Counted from the first letter of the stretch, positions 1-6,886 are shown. The stretch is 8,431 nt of DNA from Nitrospirae bacterium RIFCSPLOW2_12_42_9 (GCA_001805205.1 MHER01000106.1:1-8431); one strand, 5' to 3'. Notes: a model not told the origin generated them from the letters alone. Program-made: numbers and translations.

Positions 1-1100
1 TCAAATTCATCATAGTAGTATCCACATACAGGCTGCGACTCGCCAGGTACTATACATATCGCATCGATCACAGGACCTTTATCTTCTTTTATATCAATAA
101 AGGCCAGGACTTCCTGATCCCATCGGAATTTGACCTTCTTTGGATTATAGAAAGATATCTTAATTGAAGGTGTCTTTTCTCCTGGTGAGATTTCTCTATC
201 AGCGATATAAGGGGTCAGGTCAAAATATGGCAAGTCCTCAGAAGTATAGCCATCAGGATTTGAGACTGTCACATCAGGGGTACTTATACCGGTAATTATG
301 ATCTTTAAGGGAGTAAATATAGGGATGTCCGAAATATTAGTAGCTGCCATATTGAGCGTGAGTGTGTTGGTCTTTGTGTTAAAGATCGGCGATGTAAATT
401 CAAGTTTTACCTTTTCGTCGACATGAATCTCTGTTAATTCTGCATAAACAATATGACTATTCAACATCAGGATTACAGAGAATATCAGTACCTTTCGTAT
501 ATTGTTATATCTGCTGAAAATAAATAACCCTAATAATCCCCCTCCAAGCAGGATTAAAGAAGATGGTTCAGGTAATGGTCTTCCTGAATCAGTCACATCA
601 TCTATGGCTGCAACTGAAAGTTGTTCATCATCTTCATCAAAGAGCATAAAGTTCAATGTGGCCACTGTCCCGGGAGTTATATCAGAAATATCGACTGAAA
701 ATGAAACAAACCCTCCTGTTGGTTCCGATGCAAGAGGTATATCAAATATCCCCTCAATACCTGCGTTTATACTTAGCTGAAAGAAGTCAGGACCAAAGGA
801 GGGAAATTCAGGATCTTTAACGTCATCAGGACCTACATTATCAAAGTAATATCTGAAGGTGATAATATCCCCAGTAATAATAAATTTTTTAGATATTGAA
901 GTTATATATAAGCCGTCAATACCACCTGTACGCAATATTGCAGCCCCGTCCTCTATGTTTATATCCCCATCCGTGTCCTTGTCCCAGCCTGATAATCCAT
1001 TACTAAAGTCTCCATTTATAATAAAACCCTGTGAGGGTGTTACATAAAAACATGCCGAAATAATTGAAATAAAGAATATTACTGTTAAAATCCTATGCAC
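1..1100 (-). CDS. PEP-CTERM exported protein with internal sorting signal, partial (C-terminus off the left edge)
   Basis: The frame is open from a GTG at 1100 to the window edge (366 codons visible); I translated it through and found no stop. The start is supported by an AAGGAGG ribosome binding site at 1113-1107, six bases upstream. Residues 1-25 form a signal peptide (MHRILTVIFFISII...). The next part begins NGDFSNGLSGWDKDTDGD, typical of exported PEP-CTERM proteins with a carbohydrate-binding-like beta fold. Residues 177-203 are a textbook PEP-CTERM signal: PEP, a hydrophobic stretch (LILLGGGLLGLFIF), then basic residues ending in RK. Such signals are normally the very C-terminus and are processed by an exosortase. 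Here the frame continues with a second hydrophobic signal-like segment (204-220, ending VYA) and a beta-rich module of about 145 residues with a NPDGYT...PYFDL...SPGE pattern, probably Ig-like. Export and the PEP-CTERM class are clear; the specific function is unknown. Confidence 0.85.
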   Translation of the reverse strand, partial: MHRILTVIFFISIISACFYVTPSQGFIINGDFSNGLSGWDKDTDGDINIEDGAAILRTGGIDGLYITSISKKFIITGDIITFRYYFDNVGPDDVKDPEFPSFGPDFFQLSINAGIEGIFDIPLASEPTGGFVSFSVDISDITPGTVATLNFMLFDEDDEQLSVAAIDDVTDSGRPLPEPSSLILLGGGLLGLFIFSRYNNIRKVLIFSVILMLNSHIVYAELTEIHVDEKVKLEFTSPIFNTKTNTLTLNMAATNISDIPIFTPLKIIITGISTPDVTVSNPDGYTSEDLPYFDLTPYIADREISPGEKTPSIKISFYNPKKVKFRWDQEVLAFIDIKEDKGPVIDAICIVPGESQPVCGYYYDEF

Positions 1101-1148
1101 TTTCTTCCTCCTTACATTATTCCTTCTTTTCATATTCCTTTTTTTCTA

Positions 1149-1177
1149 TTGACAAATATCTCTAATTATCTTAATTT
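1149..1177 (+). promoter_or_regulatory. Weak candidate promoter of the universal stress gene
   Basis: A perfect TTGACA (1149-1154) is followed after 17 bases by TAATTT (1172-1177), a poor -10 match. Transcription from it would start at about 1184, the A of the stress-gene ATG, giving a leaderless message. That fits the absence of any Shine-Dalgarno sequence before this ATG. A 13-base palindrome, CTTAA-TTT-TTAAG (1170-1182), overlaps the -10 and could be an operator. This is inference from position only. Confidence 0.3.
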
Positions 1178-1183
1178 TTAAGC

Positions 1184-1639
1184 ATGACAGAATTTGGAAA
1201 GATATTATTCCCTACTGATTTCTCTGAATCTGCAGAGAATGCCTCAAGGTATGCATTGTCCCTGGCCAAAAAGTATGCAAGCAAAGTCTATGTAATCCAC
1301 GTAATTGAACCTTTTACCTATACAACTGAATTTGGCCTTGATTTCAGTGCTCAATTAAAAGAGATGGAGGCCTCAGCAAGGCGGTTACTCGATGATATTG
1401 CGGCCTCCATCAAAAAAACCAATCTCGATGTTGAAAGTGTCCTGATAACAGGAGAACCCTTTGTAGAGATAATCAAGTATGCCAGAAAAGAACAGGTTGA
1501 TCTTATAGTCATGGCCACCCATGGCCGTTCAGGTATTGAGCATATGCTCATGGGAAGCGTTGCAGAGAAGGTCGTTCGAAAGTCCCCCTGCCCTGTCTTG
1601 ACTATTAAAAAGAGCGGTCAGACCTTTACTATGCCGTAG
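1184..1639 (+). CDS. Universal stress protein (UspA family)
   Basis: A complete single-domain Usp protein of 151 residues, the usual length. The N-terminal strand KILFPTDFS carries the conserved Asp (D12) of the nucleotide site. The C-terminal ATP-binding signature is present at 111-125 as ATHG, nine residues, then GS, followed by the family's usual ending VVRKSPCPVLTIKK. The first Gly of the G-2x-G-9x-GS motif is Ala, as in many ATP-binding members, so nucleotide binding is likely. These cytoplasmic dimers are linked to survival under starvation, oxidative or respiratory stress; the exact role cannot be read from sequence. The ATG at 1184 has no clear ribosome binding site. The gene is divergent from the PEP-CTERM gene, and its last 11 bases overlap the end of the HD-GYP gene on the opposite strand. 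Confidence 0.93.
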   Translation: MTEFGKILFPTDFSESAENASRYALSLAKKYASKVYVIHVIEPFTYTTEFGLDFSAQLKEMEASARRLLDDIAASIKKTNLDVESVLITGEPFVEIIKYARKEQVDLIVMATHGRSGIEHMLMGSVAEKVVRKSPCPVLTIKKSGQTFTMP

Positions 1640-2390
1640 CTACCCCTTTATTTAATACTTCAATAAATATATCAACAACATCAGGGTCGAGTTGACGCCC
1701 CTTCTGTTTATTAAGTTCCTCAATAGCCGAATCAGCAGGCATTGCCTTACGATAAGGCCTGGGGTTTATCATGGCGTCAAATGCATCTATCATTGCCATT
1801 ATCCTTCCCTCAACAGGGATGGCCCTTCCTGACATTCTGAAAGGATAACCATTACCATCATATCTCTCATGATGATACAGTACATAAGGTATAACAGGCC
1901 TGAGAAAGTCAATCCTCATGAGAAGACTTGCACCAGTTTGTGTGTGTCTTCTTATCTGCCTTATCTCCTGTAAAGTCAGTCTTCCTGCCTTGTTTAAAAC
2001 AGACTCAGTAACACATAACTTACCAATATCATGCAGGTGTGCCCCTATTTCAAACTCCTCTATCTTCTCGCGTCTCCAGCCGAGCGCCTTTGCAACAGCA
2101 ACTGCGTATCTTGAAATCCTTACTGTATGACCTGTTGCAAACAAATCCCGCATCTCGATAAACATTGATAGCCTTGTTATGATACCAAGATATCTTGCCT
2201 GCAAATGTCTGAATCTCTGGAACTCATGTGCCTCATATAACATATACATGGCTTTACTGTTGCCTTCGTCCTGATAAACATGGTCTTCCTTGCGGTTGAA
2301 CAGAGAGTGAAGACTGGGATTCTGCCTGTTTTTAATCCTGATGCATAAGTAACTTATATAGCGTTTCAGAAAAGTATCATCTATATCCAT
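1629..2390 (-). CDS. HD-GYP domain protein, probable cyclic-di-GMP phosphodiesterase
   Basis: A 253-residue protein with an N-terminal region of about 70 residues and no recognisable sensor, then a full HD-GYP domain (about 75-248). Visible motifs are RD....GH (81-88), HDIGK (120-124, the HD metal ligands plus Lys), H149, HHERYDGNGYP (173-183, the HH pair and the GYP signature) and DAFDAM (202-207). All metal ligands I expect for the family are present, so the enzyme should be active. The family hydrolyses cyclic di-GMP (some members cGAMP), lowering a signal that controls motility, pili and biofilm. There are no membrane segments, so it is cytoplasmic. The start is set by AAAGGAG six bases before the ATG. 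It lies 34 bases downstream of comEA and is probably co-transcribed with it from the sigma-54 promoter. It may instead act through protein contacts, as some HD-GYP proteins do with pilus machinery. Confidence 0.93.
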   Translation of the reverse strand: MDIDDTFLKRYISYLCIRIKNRQNPSLHSLFNRKEDHVYQDEGNSKAMYMLYEAHEFQRFRHLQARYLGIITRLSMFIEMRDLFATGHTVRISRYAVAVAKALGWRREKIEEFEIGAHLHDIGKLCVTESVLNKAGRLTLQEIRQIRRHTQTGASLLMRIDFLRPVIPYVLYHHERYDGNGYPFRMSGRAIPVEGRIMAMIDAFDAMINPRPYRKAMPADSAIEELNKQKGRQLDPDVVDIFIEVLNKGVATA

Positions 2391-2424
2391 CTAAAACTCC
2401 TTTTCCAATTTTAACACGTATATA

Positions 2425-2763
2425 CTATTTTTGAGGTTGTTTAGCAGTGGTGTCACTCTTTACAGTAATATAAGGTCTTACCTTATCGAAGAGTATGTCC
2501 CCAATCCCGTTTACTTTCTTCAGGTCTTCAATCCTCGCAAAAGGCCCGTTCTTTTCCCTGAATTTAATAATGGCAAGCGACTTTTTCTCGCCAAGACCCG
2601 GGACTGCGGCTATCTCTTCTGCAGAAGCGGTGTTGACATTTATTACTGAGGCAGCATTCCTGGAAGAATTTTCTATTGCCTCAGCATGTGTTAGGGGAGG
2701 GGTAAGGTTGGATATACTTAACAATAAGAATAACCAGCTTGCGGTCAATAAACCCTTGATCAT
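2425..2763 (-). CDS. comEA: ComEA-like helix-hairpin-helix DNA-binding protein
   Basis: A 112-residue protein with a signal peptide (MIKGLL..LFLLLSISN, likely cut after THA at 26), a short Ser/Asn linker, and one (HhH)2 domain at about 41-101. The domain starts with the family hallmark INVNTASAEE and holds two hairpins, VPGLGEK (54-60) and VNGIGDI (84-90), separated by IIKFREKNGPFARIEDL. This matches the short ComEA form of Gram-negative bacteria, which binds double-stranded DNA in the periplasm and ratchets it in after type IV pilus capture. Short ComEA-like proteins also occur in bacteria not known to be competent, so DNA uptake is inferred. Translation starts at an ATG behind a near-perfect AAAGGAGGTGA. 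It is the first gene of a two-gene unit with the HD-GYP protein. Confidence 0.88.
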   Translation of the reverse strand: MIKGLLTASWLFLLLSISNLTPPLTHAEAIENSSRNAASVINVNTASAEEIAAVPGLGEKKSLAIIKFREKNGPFARIEDLKKVNGIGDILFDKVRPYITVKSDTTAKQPQK

Positions 2764-2784
2764 AATCTCACCTCCTTTCTCTTT

Positions 2785-2798
2785 TTGATTTTAATCAA
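2785..2798. promoter_or_regulatory. FNR/CRP-family operator, perfect consensus
   Basis: TTGAT-TTTA-ATCAA matches the consensus of FNR/ANR/DNR-type oxygen or nitric-oxide regulators at all ten fixed positions, and sits in a 7-2-7 palindrome (2784-2799). It lies between the sigma-54 -12 element and the comEA ribosome binding site, at about the predicted transcription start, where a bound regulator would be expected to block initiation. It could alternatively serve a plus-strand promoter. The sequence match is direct; binding is inferred. Confidence 0.5.
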
Positions 2799-2803
2799 AC
2801 AAG

Positions 2804-2823
2804 TAAAGCAACTTGGGTGCCAT
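2804..2823 (-). promoter_or_regulatory. Sigma-54 (RpoN) promoter of comEA and the HD-GYP gene
   Basis: On the minus strand the sequence reads TGGCAC, five bases, TTGCTTT. The invariant GG (-24; 2821-2820) and GC (-12; 2809-2808) are exactly 12 bases apart, as sigma-54 requires. The predicted start at about 2797 leaves a leader of about 34 bases to the comEA ATG, holding its strong ribosome binding site. Sigma-54 promoters need an enhancer-binding activator, whose site I could not identify. In many Gram-negative bacteria pilus and motility genes are of this class. Confidence 0.7.
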
Positions 2824-2982
2824 GAAAATAATAAGGATAATTTTGTGGAATGAACTCATTATTTTAAAAAGGGAAAATCTTCTTACCTGCTAAACTATGC
2901 ACAATGCCTTATCTCTCCCTTATGCACATAAATGTGTACTTGATAAAGCAGAATTAAATGGATAAATGTGCAAATATTATTT

Positions 2983-3011
2983 TTTACGTCAGCCATTATT
3001 TGGTTTATAAT
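2983..3011 (+). promoter_or_regulatory. Sigma-70-type promoter of the methyltransferase fusion gene
   Basis: TTTACG (2983-2988) and a perfect TATAAT (3006-3011) are separated by exactly 17 bases. Transcription should start near 3018, leaving a short leader with GGAG at 3025-3028. This helps choose the gene start, because the ATG at 3010 and the GTG at 2968 would lie in or upstream of the promoter. Confidence 0.6.
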
Positions 3012-3033
3012 GCAAAATGAAGATGGAGTATCT

Positions 3034-4320
3034 ATGAAGGATAAAAAGAGAGGGAAAGTATATATTGTTGGGGCAGGTCCTGGCAATATAGGACTAATCA
3101 CACTTAAGAGCAAGGAATGTATCGAGGATGCAGATGTTATTATCTATGATTATCTTGCGAATAAAGAGATACTCTCTTATGCCAGACCTGATGCAGAACA
3201 GATATTTATGGGTAAACATGGCGGCGGCCCTGTCATTACCCAGGATAAGATAAACAGGATCATGGCAGCAATGGCCAAAAAGGGTAAGACAGTCGTAAGG
3301 CTTAAAGGAGGCGATCCCTTTATCTTTGGAAGAGGTGGTGAAGAGGCAGAATTTTTAGCTGACAGAGGGATACCTTTTGAAATCGTCCCGGGTGTAACCG
3401 CTGGAATCTCGATCCCTGCATACGCCGGTATACCTCTTACACACCGGAACTACTCATCTACTATAGCCTTTATTACCGGACATGAAGACCCTTTGAAGGA
3501 AAAGAGCTCAATAGCCTGGAACAAGATTGCAACAGGGGTTGACACAATAGTGATATTTATGGGTATAACAACCCTGTCATCCATTGTTACTAATCTTATT
3601 AAGAACGGCAGAACTCCTGATACACCTGTGGCAGTCATCCAGTGGGGGAGCACAAATATCCAGAAGACGGTTACTGGTACACTTAAGAATATTGCAGCAA
3701 AGGTAAAGGCCGAAGGCATCAGACCTCCAGGTATCATTGTTATTGGTGAGGTAGTTAAGCTGAGGAAAAAGCTGATGTGGTTCGAAGGGATGAATGATCT
3801 GAATCCACGCATCCTATATACAATCTATAAAACCGGGATTCATGGAAAGAAGATACTGATCGCTGCAACACCAAAGGGTATTTGCAGGATTCACTTTGGA
3901 AAGGAATCATCCTTTATTAAGGAATTAAAGGCTGATTTTCATGGTACTGTTATTCAACGTAATGACAGATATTTTTCGCAGATAATATCTGATCTTGAAA
4001 ATTACTTCAGAGGTTCTGCAACAAACTTCACTGCAAAGATAGATTTGCAGGGGACAACCTTTCAGAAAAAAGTCTGGAGGGCACTCCTAAAAATACCATA
4101 CGGGAAGACTGTATCTTATAAAGAGATAGCAGAGATGATAGGACAACCAGGGGCATCAAGGGCCATTGGTACAGCCTGTGGAAAAAATCCAATCCCTATA
4201 ATAATCCCCTGTCACAGGATTATAAGCTCTGATGGGAGTCTCGGCGGATACAGCGGTGGCCTTGATATCAAGAAAACATTGCTTGGCATTGAAAAAAACA
4301 GTGCCAGGCAGGATGCCTGA
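3034..4320 (+). CDS. cobA: Uroporphyrinogen-III C-methyltransferase fused to O6-methylguanine-DNA methyltransferase
   Basis: A 428-residue protein of two complete enzymes in one frame. Residues 7-250 are SUMT/CobA, which uses S-adenosylmethionine to make precorrin-2 for siroheme and cobalamin. Motifs include VGAGPG (12-17), [17 protein letters not shown] (88-104), [21 protein letters not shown] (118-138, first residues VPG) and GEVVKLR..LMWFE (238-251), the usual SUMT C-terminus. Residues about 258-425 are Ogt/MGMT, which removes alkyl groups from guanine O6 onto its own cysteine: a small N-terminal domain, then Y362, R376, N385, the acceptor PCHR (392-395, C393) and GGYSGG (404-409). All key residues are present in both halves. 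I chose ATG 3034 because GGAG lies five bases upstream and the promoter excludes earlier starts. I see no good internal start at the junction. The gene converges on nikO with a gap of 37 bases. Confidence 0.9.
   Translation: MKDKKRGKVYIVGAGPGNIGLITLKSKECIEDADVIIYDYLANKEILSYARPDAEQIFMGKHGGGPVITQDKINRIMAAMAKKGKTVVRLKGGDPFIFGRGGEEAEFLADRGIPFEIVPGVTAGISIPAYAGIPLTHRNYSSTIAFITGHEDPLKEKSSIAWNKIATGVDTIVIFMGITTLSSIVTNLIKNGRTPDTPVAVIQWGSTNIQKTVTGTLKNIAAKVKAEGIRPPGIIVIGEVVKLRKKLMWFEGMNDLNPRILYTIYKTGIHGKKILIAATPKGICRIHFGKESSFIKELKADFHGTVIQRNDRYFSQIISDLENYFRGSATNFTAKIDLQGTTFQKKVWRALLKIPYGKTVSYKEIAEMIGQPGASRAIGTACGKNPIPIIIPCHRIISSDGSLGGYSGGLDIKKTLLGIEKNSARQDA
4292..4319 (-). terminator. Candidate intrinsic terminator of the nik operon
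   Basis: On the minus strand, about 40 bases after the nikO stop, CAGGCA-TCC-TGCCTG (4319-4305) can form a six-pair hairpin, followed after six bases by seven T (4298-4292). The distance between stem and T-run is longer than ideal. It lies inside the 3' end of the convergent methyltransferase gene; the plus-strand side has no T-run. Confidence 0.4.
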
Positions 4321-4357
4321 CCTATTACAGTACACGAAGGTATTGCTTCAGACTCTT

Positions 4358-5449
4358 TCAATGCGTATGAAATCCCTCACCATGTGAATGACCGCCTCCG
4401 GACAACTTCCTTTTCAGCCTTAATCTGCTTTTCAATGGAGACTCCTTATCCTTTTCAGGAGTTTCCTTTTGATGGGTATGAGGTACTGATACATCTTTAT
4501 GCTCATCAGGATGTCCATCATGTTTTAATTCATGGACATGTACATCAGGTGTCTCCTCATGAAGATGCTCATGCCCATGCTCATGAGCATGCAAGTGGAC
4601 ATGCTTATGCTGGTCTGGCCCATGTATATGGAGATGGGCATGAAGAAAACTTTTTATTATTCCTCTATGCTCTTCATCCATATCTGCGACGTTGAGCATA
4701 TCGTGGAGCAGCTCATGTGTCTGAAGTGCAAGTGGAAGTTCAAGGCTGTTAGCCTCTAACAACTTCCTGTCATACAGTATTTCAGATGCCGGCCCATCTG
4801 CTACAATCCTTCCATCAGCCAGCACCAGGCATCTGTAACAGACCTCGAGGGCTATATCAAGGTCATGAGTACAGAGGAGGATCGTCTTATCTGAAGACTT
4901 CAACCATTCTATCATCTTACGCCGGCTGAGCGGGTCCATATTAGTTGAAGGCTCATCAAAGACCAGTATCTCCGGCTGGTATGAAAGGACTGTTGCCAGT
5001 GCCAAACGTTTTCTCTCACCAAAGGATAGATGAAACGAAGGACGCTCTTCAAAGCCTGTAAGTCCTACCATTTCCAATGCACCCTTAACACGCATATGGA
5101 TCTCATCCTTAGATAACCCCAAGTTAAGAGGGCCGAAGGCAACATCATCAAAGACAGTGGGGCAAAACAACTGGTCATCAGGGTCCTGAAAAACGATACC
5201 AACTTTTCGTCGCACTTCTGTGAGGTTTTCCCGTCTCACTTCTATCCCATCTACTATAACCTTTCCTTCATTGGCCATTAAAACCCCGTTTAACAGGCTC
5301 ATGAAGGTAGATTTTCCTGCACCATTGGGACCTATAAGTGCAACCTTCTCACCATGACCGATTGAACTGGAGATCCCTTTAATTGCCTTATGCCCATCAG
5401 GATAAGTAAAGAAGACATTATTAACCTCAATAGCATTCTTATTCCCCAT
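4358..5449 (-). CDS. nikO: Nickel/cobalt ECF transporter ATPase NikO/CbiO with histidine-rich tail
   Basis: A 363-residue ABC ATPase that drives the importer. Residues 1-250 are a full CbiO-type domain: Walker A GPNGAGKST (40-48), Q-loop VFQDPDDQLF (Q88), signature LSFGE (141-145), Walker B ILVFDEP (161-167), D-loop and H-loop H195. The start ATG at 5449 sits six bases behind AAGGGAAGGGAG; an earlier TTG at 5476 would overlap nikQ and is less likely. The odd part is residues 270-363: 24 of 94 are His, with His at every second position in 270-276 and 281-297, then a Lys/Arg stretch and a final GGGHSHGEGFHTH. Such tails bind Ni, Co or Zn in nickel-handling proteins such as HypB and UreE, so a cytoplasmic metal buffer or sensor is likely. 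nikO is the last gene of the operon, 17 bases after nikQ. Confidence 0.93.
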   Translation of the reverse strand: MGNKNAIEVNNVFFTYPDGHKAIKGISSSIGHGEKVALIGPNGAGKSTFMSLLNGVLMANEGKVIVDGIEVRRENLTEVRRKVGIVFQDPDDQLFCPTVFDDVAFGPLNLGLSKDEIHMRVKGALEMVGLTGFEERPSFHLSFGERKRLALATVLSYQPEILVFDEPSTNMDPLSRRKMIEWLKSSDKTILLCTHDLDIALEVCYRCLVLADGRIVADGPASEILYDRKLLEANSLELPLALQTHELLHDMLNVADMDEEHRGIIKSFLHAHLHIHGPDQHKHVHLHAHEHGHEHLHEETPDVHVHELKHDGHPDEHKDVSVPHTHQKETPEKDKESPLKSRLRLKRKLSGGGHSHGEGFHTH

Positions 5450-5466
5450 CTGAATCTCCCTTCCCT

Positions 5467-6255
5467 TTAATACCAACCATCCACTGCTGTATTAAAAGAT
5501 CCGGATAATTCTCCGGCGATGATAGCTCCGATTACCATTAGTACCAGTGCAGCCTTAACAATATCTTTCCAACCTGCCTGAAATACTACCATTGTGTGAA
5601 ACTCTCCCTGATAACCCTTTGAAAGCATGGCCTTATATACCCTCGATGTCCGCTCAAAGCTCCGTACAAGCAATGTCCCCACAAAGTTACCCATGACACG
5701 AAGGGTCTCCATGTTTGTCTTCATAACAAATCCCCGGCAACGCATTGCAGTATCCATCCGTTTCATCTCTTCAATAAACACAAAGATATAACGATACGTA
5801 AATAGCAGCATCTGCACAATTACCTTAGGACAACGGAGACGCTGGAGGGCTATCATGGAAATATCAAAGCGTGCTGAACCAAAGATTGCATAAGTAGTGA
5901 GCACAATTGTAATCGCCTTAATAAAGATCAATGTAGCCACACGTAATCCCTCCCATGCAAATGGGAGTTTCCAGATATAGAAGGCGGCATCGGCTGGATA
6001 AGAGAACGGCATTATCACAAAGAAGGGTGCTAAAAAGAAGACAACCCATTTTATTCCGTTAACTATAAAGTGAAATGGCAGATTTGTTATCTTAAGGAAG
6101 ATCGATGCTGTAATAAGCGCAATGAACACAAGTGGAATTGACTTAAGGATTGCTACCCCGAATATAAATATGCCAAGTGAAAGTATCTTCAACCGCGGAT
6201 CCCAGCGGTGAATCGATGTCTCTAAATGGGCAAATCTGTCTATGTCAAGTGGCAT
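5467..6255 (-). CDS. nikQ: Nickel/cobalt ECF transporter transmembrane component NikQ/CbiQ
   Basis: A 262-residue inner-membrane protein, the usual length for the T-component, which couples ATP hydrolysis by NikO to the substrate protein NikM. It begins MPLDIDRFAHLE..IHRWDPRLKILS, the family's typical N-terminus, and has several hydrophobic segments (about 26-56, 64-84, 104-124, 146-161, 231-248). The two coupling motifs that contact the ATPases are visible as AMRCRG (170-175) and AMLSKG (209-214). I place the start at the ATG at 6255, which overlaps the end of nikM by 11 bases and suggests translational coupling. An upstream in-frame ATG at 6330 would add 25 basic residues, unlike the family, and lie deep inside nikM. 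Confidence 0.92.
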   Translation of the reverse strand: MPLDIDRFAHLETSIHRWDPRLKILSLGIFIFGVAILKSIPLVFIALITASIFLKITNLPFHFIVNGIKWVVFFLAPFFVIMPFSYPADAAFYIWKLPFAWEGLRVATLIFIKAITIVLTTYAIFGSARFDISMIALQRLRCPKVIVQMLLFTYRYIFVFIEEMKRMDTAMRCRGFVMKTNMETLRVMGNFVGTLLVRSFERTSRVYKAMLSKGYQGEFHTMVVFQAGWKDIVKAALVLMVIGAIIAGELSGSFNTAVDGWY

Positions 6256-6886
6256 GGTGATGTCCCATAGGTGTTTTCTGAACCTGGCCTGCAAGTATCT
6301 CTGGCTTAACCTTCGCAAGGAAGGCTGCACATACCCCTACAACTATCCCTTCGATAACCATTACCGGTACATGCGCTAACAGGGCATATCCAGCAGTAGC
6401 AACAAATTCCTCACCTGTTGTTACAAGTGCCAGTGCTAAGATTAAACCTGATGAGATAACACTGACAGCAGCAGCAATTCCGCCAAAGATAGTCTCGCGC
6501 CTCGGGGTTGAAGGAAATCGATGTCGCAACCTCCATATAAAATATGCAACTAATCCACCGCCACCCAACATAACACTATTAATACCTATTACTGTCACCC
6601 CTCCGTGACCAAAGAGGATAGCCTGCAATATAATAGCCAGCATTATGGCTGGAAAGGCCCTTATTCCGAGTGTTATTCCCACCAGACCATTCAGGATGAG
6701 ATGAATGCTTGTAAATCCAAATGGTATATGGATCAGTGAAGCCACAAAAAAGGCAGCAGTAATAACCGATATCTTTGGTATCTCCTCCATATCCATTTTA
6801 CGAAGTGTGATTGCTGCAAGAGCAGCAGTACCAACGAATCCAGCCGTCAATACCGGCGCAGAAAGGATACCCTCAGATATGTGCAT
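6245..6886 (-). CDS. nikM: Nickel/cobalt ECF transporter substrate-specific component NikM/CbiM
   Basis: A 213-residue polytopic membrane protein that captures the metal ion. It begins MHISEG, the invariant N-terminus of CbiM/NikM, where the amino group of Met1 and His2 help bind the metal. Other candidate ligands are H53, H62 in the conserved TSIHLILNGLVG stretch, and H94 in LFGHGGVTVIGIN. Hydrophobic segments cover most of the chain to about residue 190, and the protein ends GHHHAT. NikM and CbiM cannot be told apart safely by eye; the neighbouring nikK and nikL favour nickel. The start lies 17 bases after the nikL stop with only a weak GGGG ribosome binding site, so it probably depends on readthrough from nikL. 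The classical nikN/cbiN gene is absent, and NikL presumably takes its place. Confidence 0.93.
   Translation of the reverse strand: MHISEGILSAPVLTAGFVGTAALAAITLRKMDMEEIPKISVITAAFFVASLIHIPFGFTSIHLILNGLVGITLGIRAFPAIMLAIILQAILFGHGGVTVIGINSVMLGGGGLVAYFIWRLRHRFPSTPRRETIFGGIAAAVSVISSGLILALALVTTGEEFVATAGYALLAHVPVMVIEGIVVGVCAAFLAKVKPEILAGQVQKTPMGHHHAT

Noticed and set aside
502..1047. Plus-strand open frames at 502-780 and 859-1047.
   Set aside because: They are antisense to the PEP-CTERM gene, have no recognisable domain, and the minus-strand frame has a signal peptide and sorting signal.
2968..3033. Upstream GTG (2968) and ATG (3010) as starts of the methyltransferase fusion.
   Set aside because: They lack a ribosome binding site and lie upstream of or within the TATAAT at 3006-3011; SUMT homology starts just after the ATG at 3034, which has GGAG.
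4384..4695. A second histidine-rich open frame on the plus strand opposite the nikO tail.
   Set aside because: CAT codons on one strand read ATG or CAT-like on the other in this repetitive stretch, so His-richness is mirrored. It has no ribosome binding site, and the nikO domain on the minus strand is certain.
6256..6330. 25-residue basic N-terminal extension of NikQ.
   Set aside because: It lies inside nikM in another frame and does not resemble the family; MPLDIDRFAH at 6255 is the usual start.
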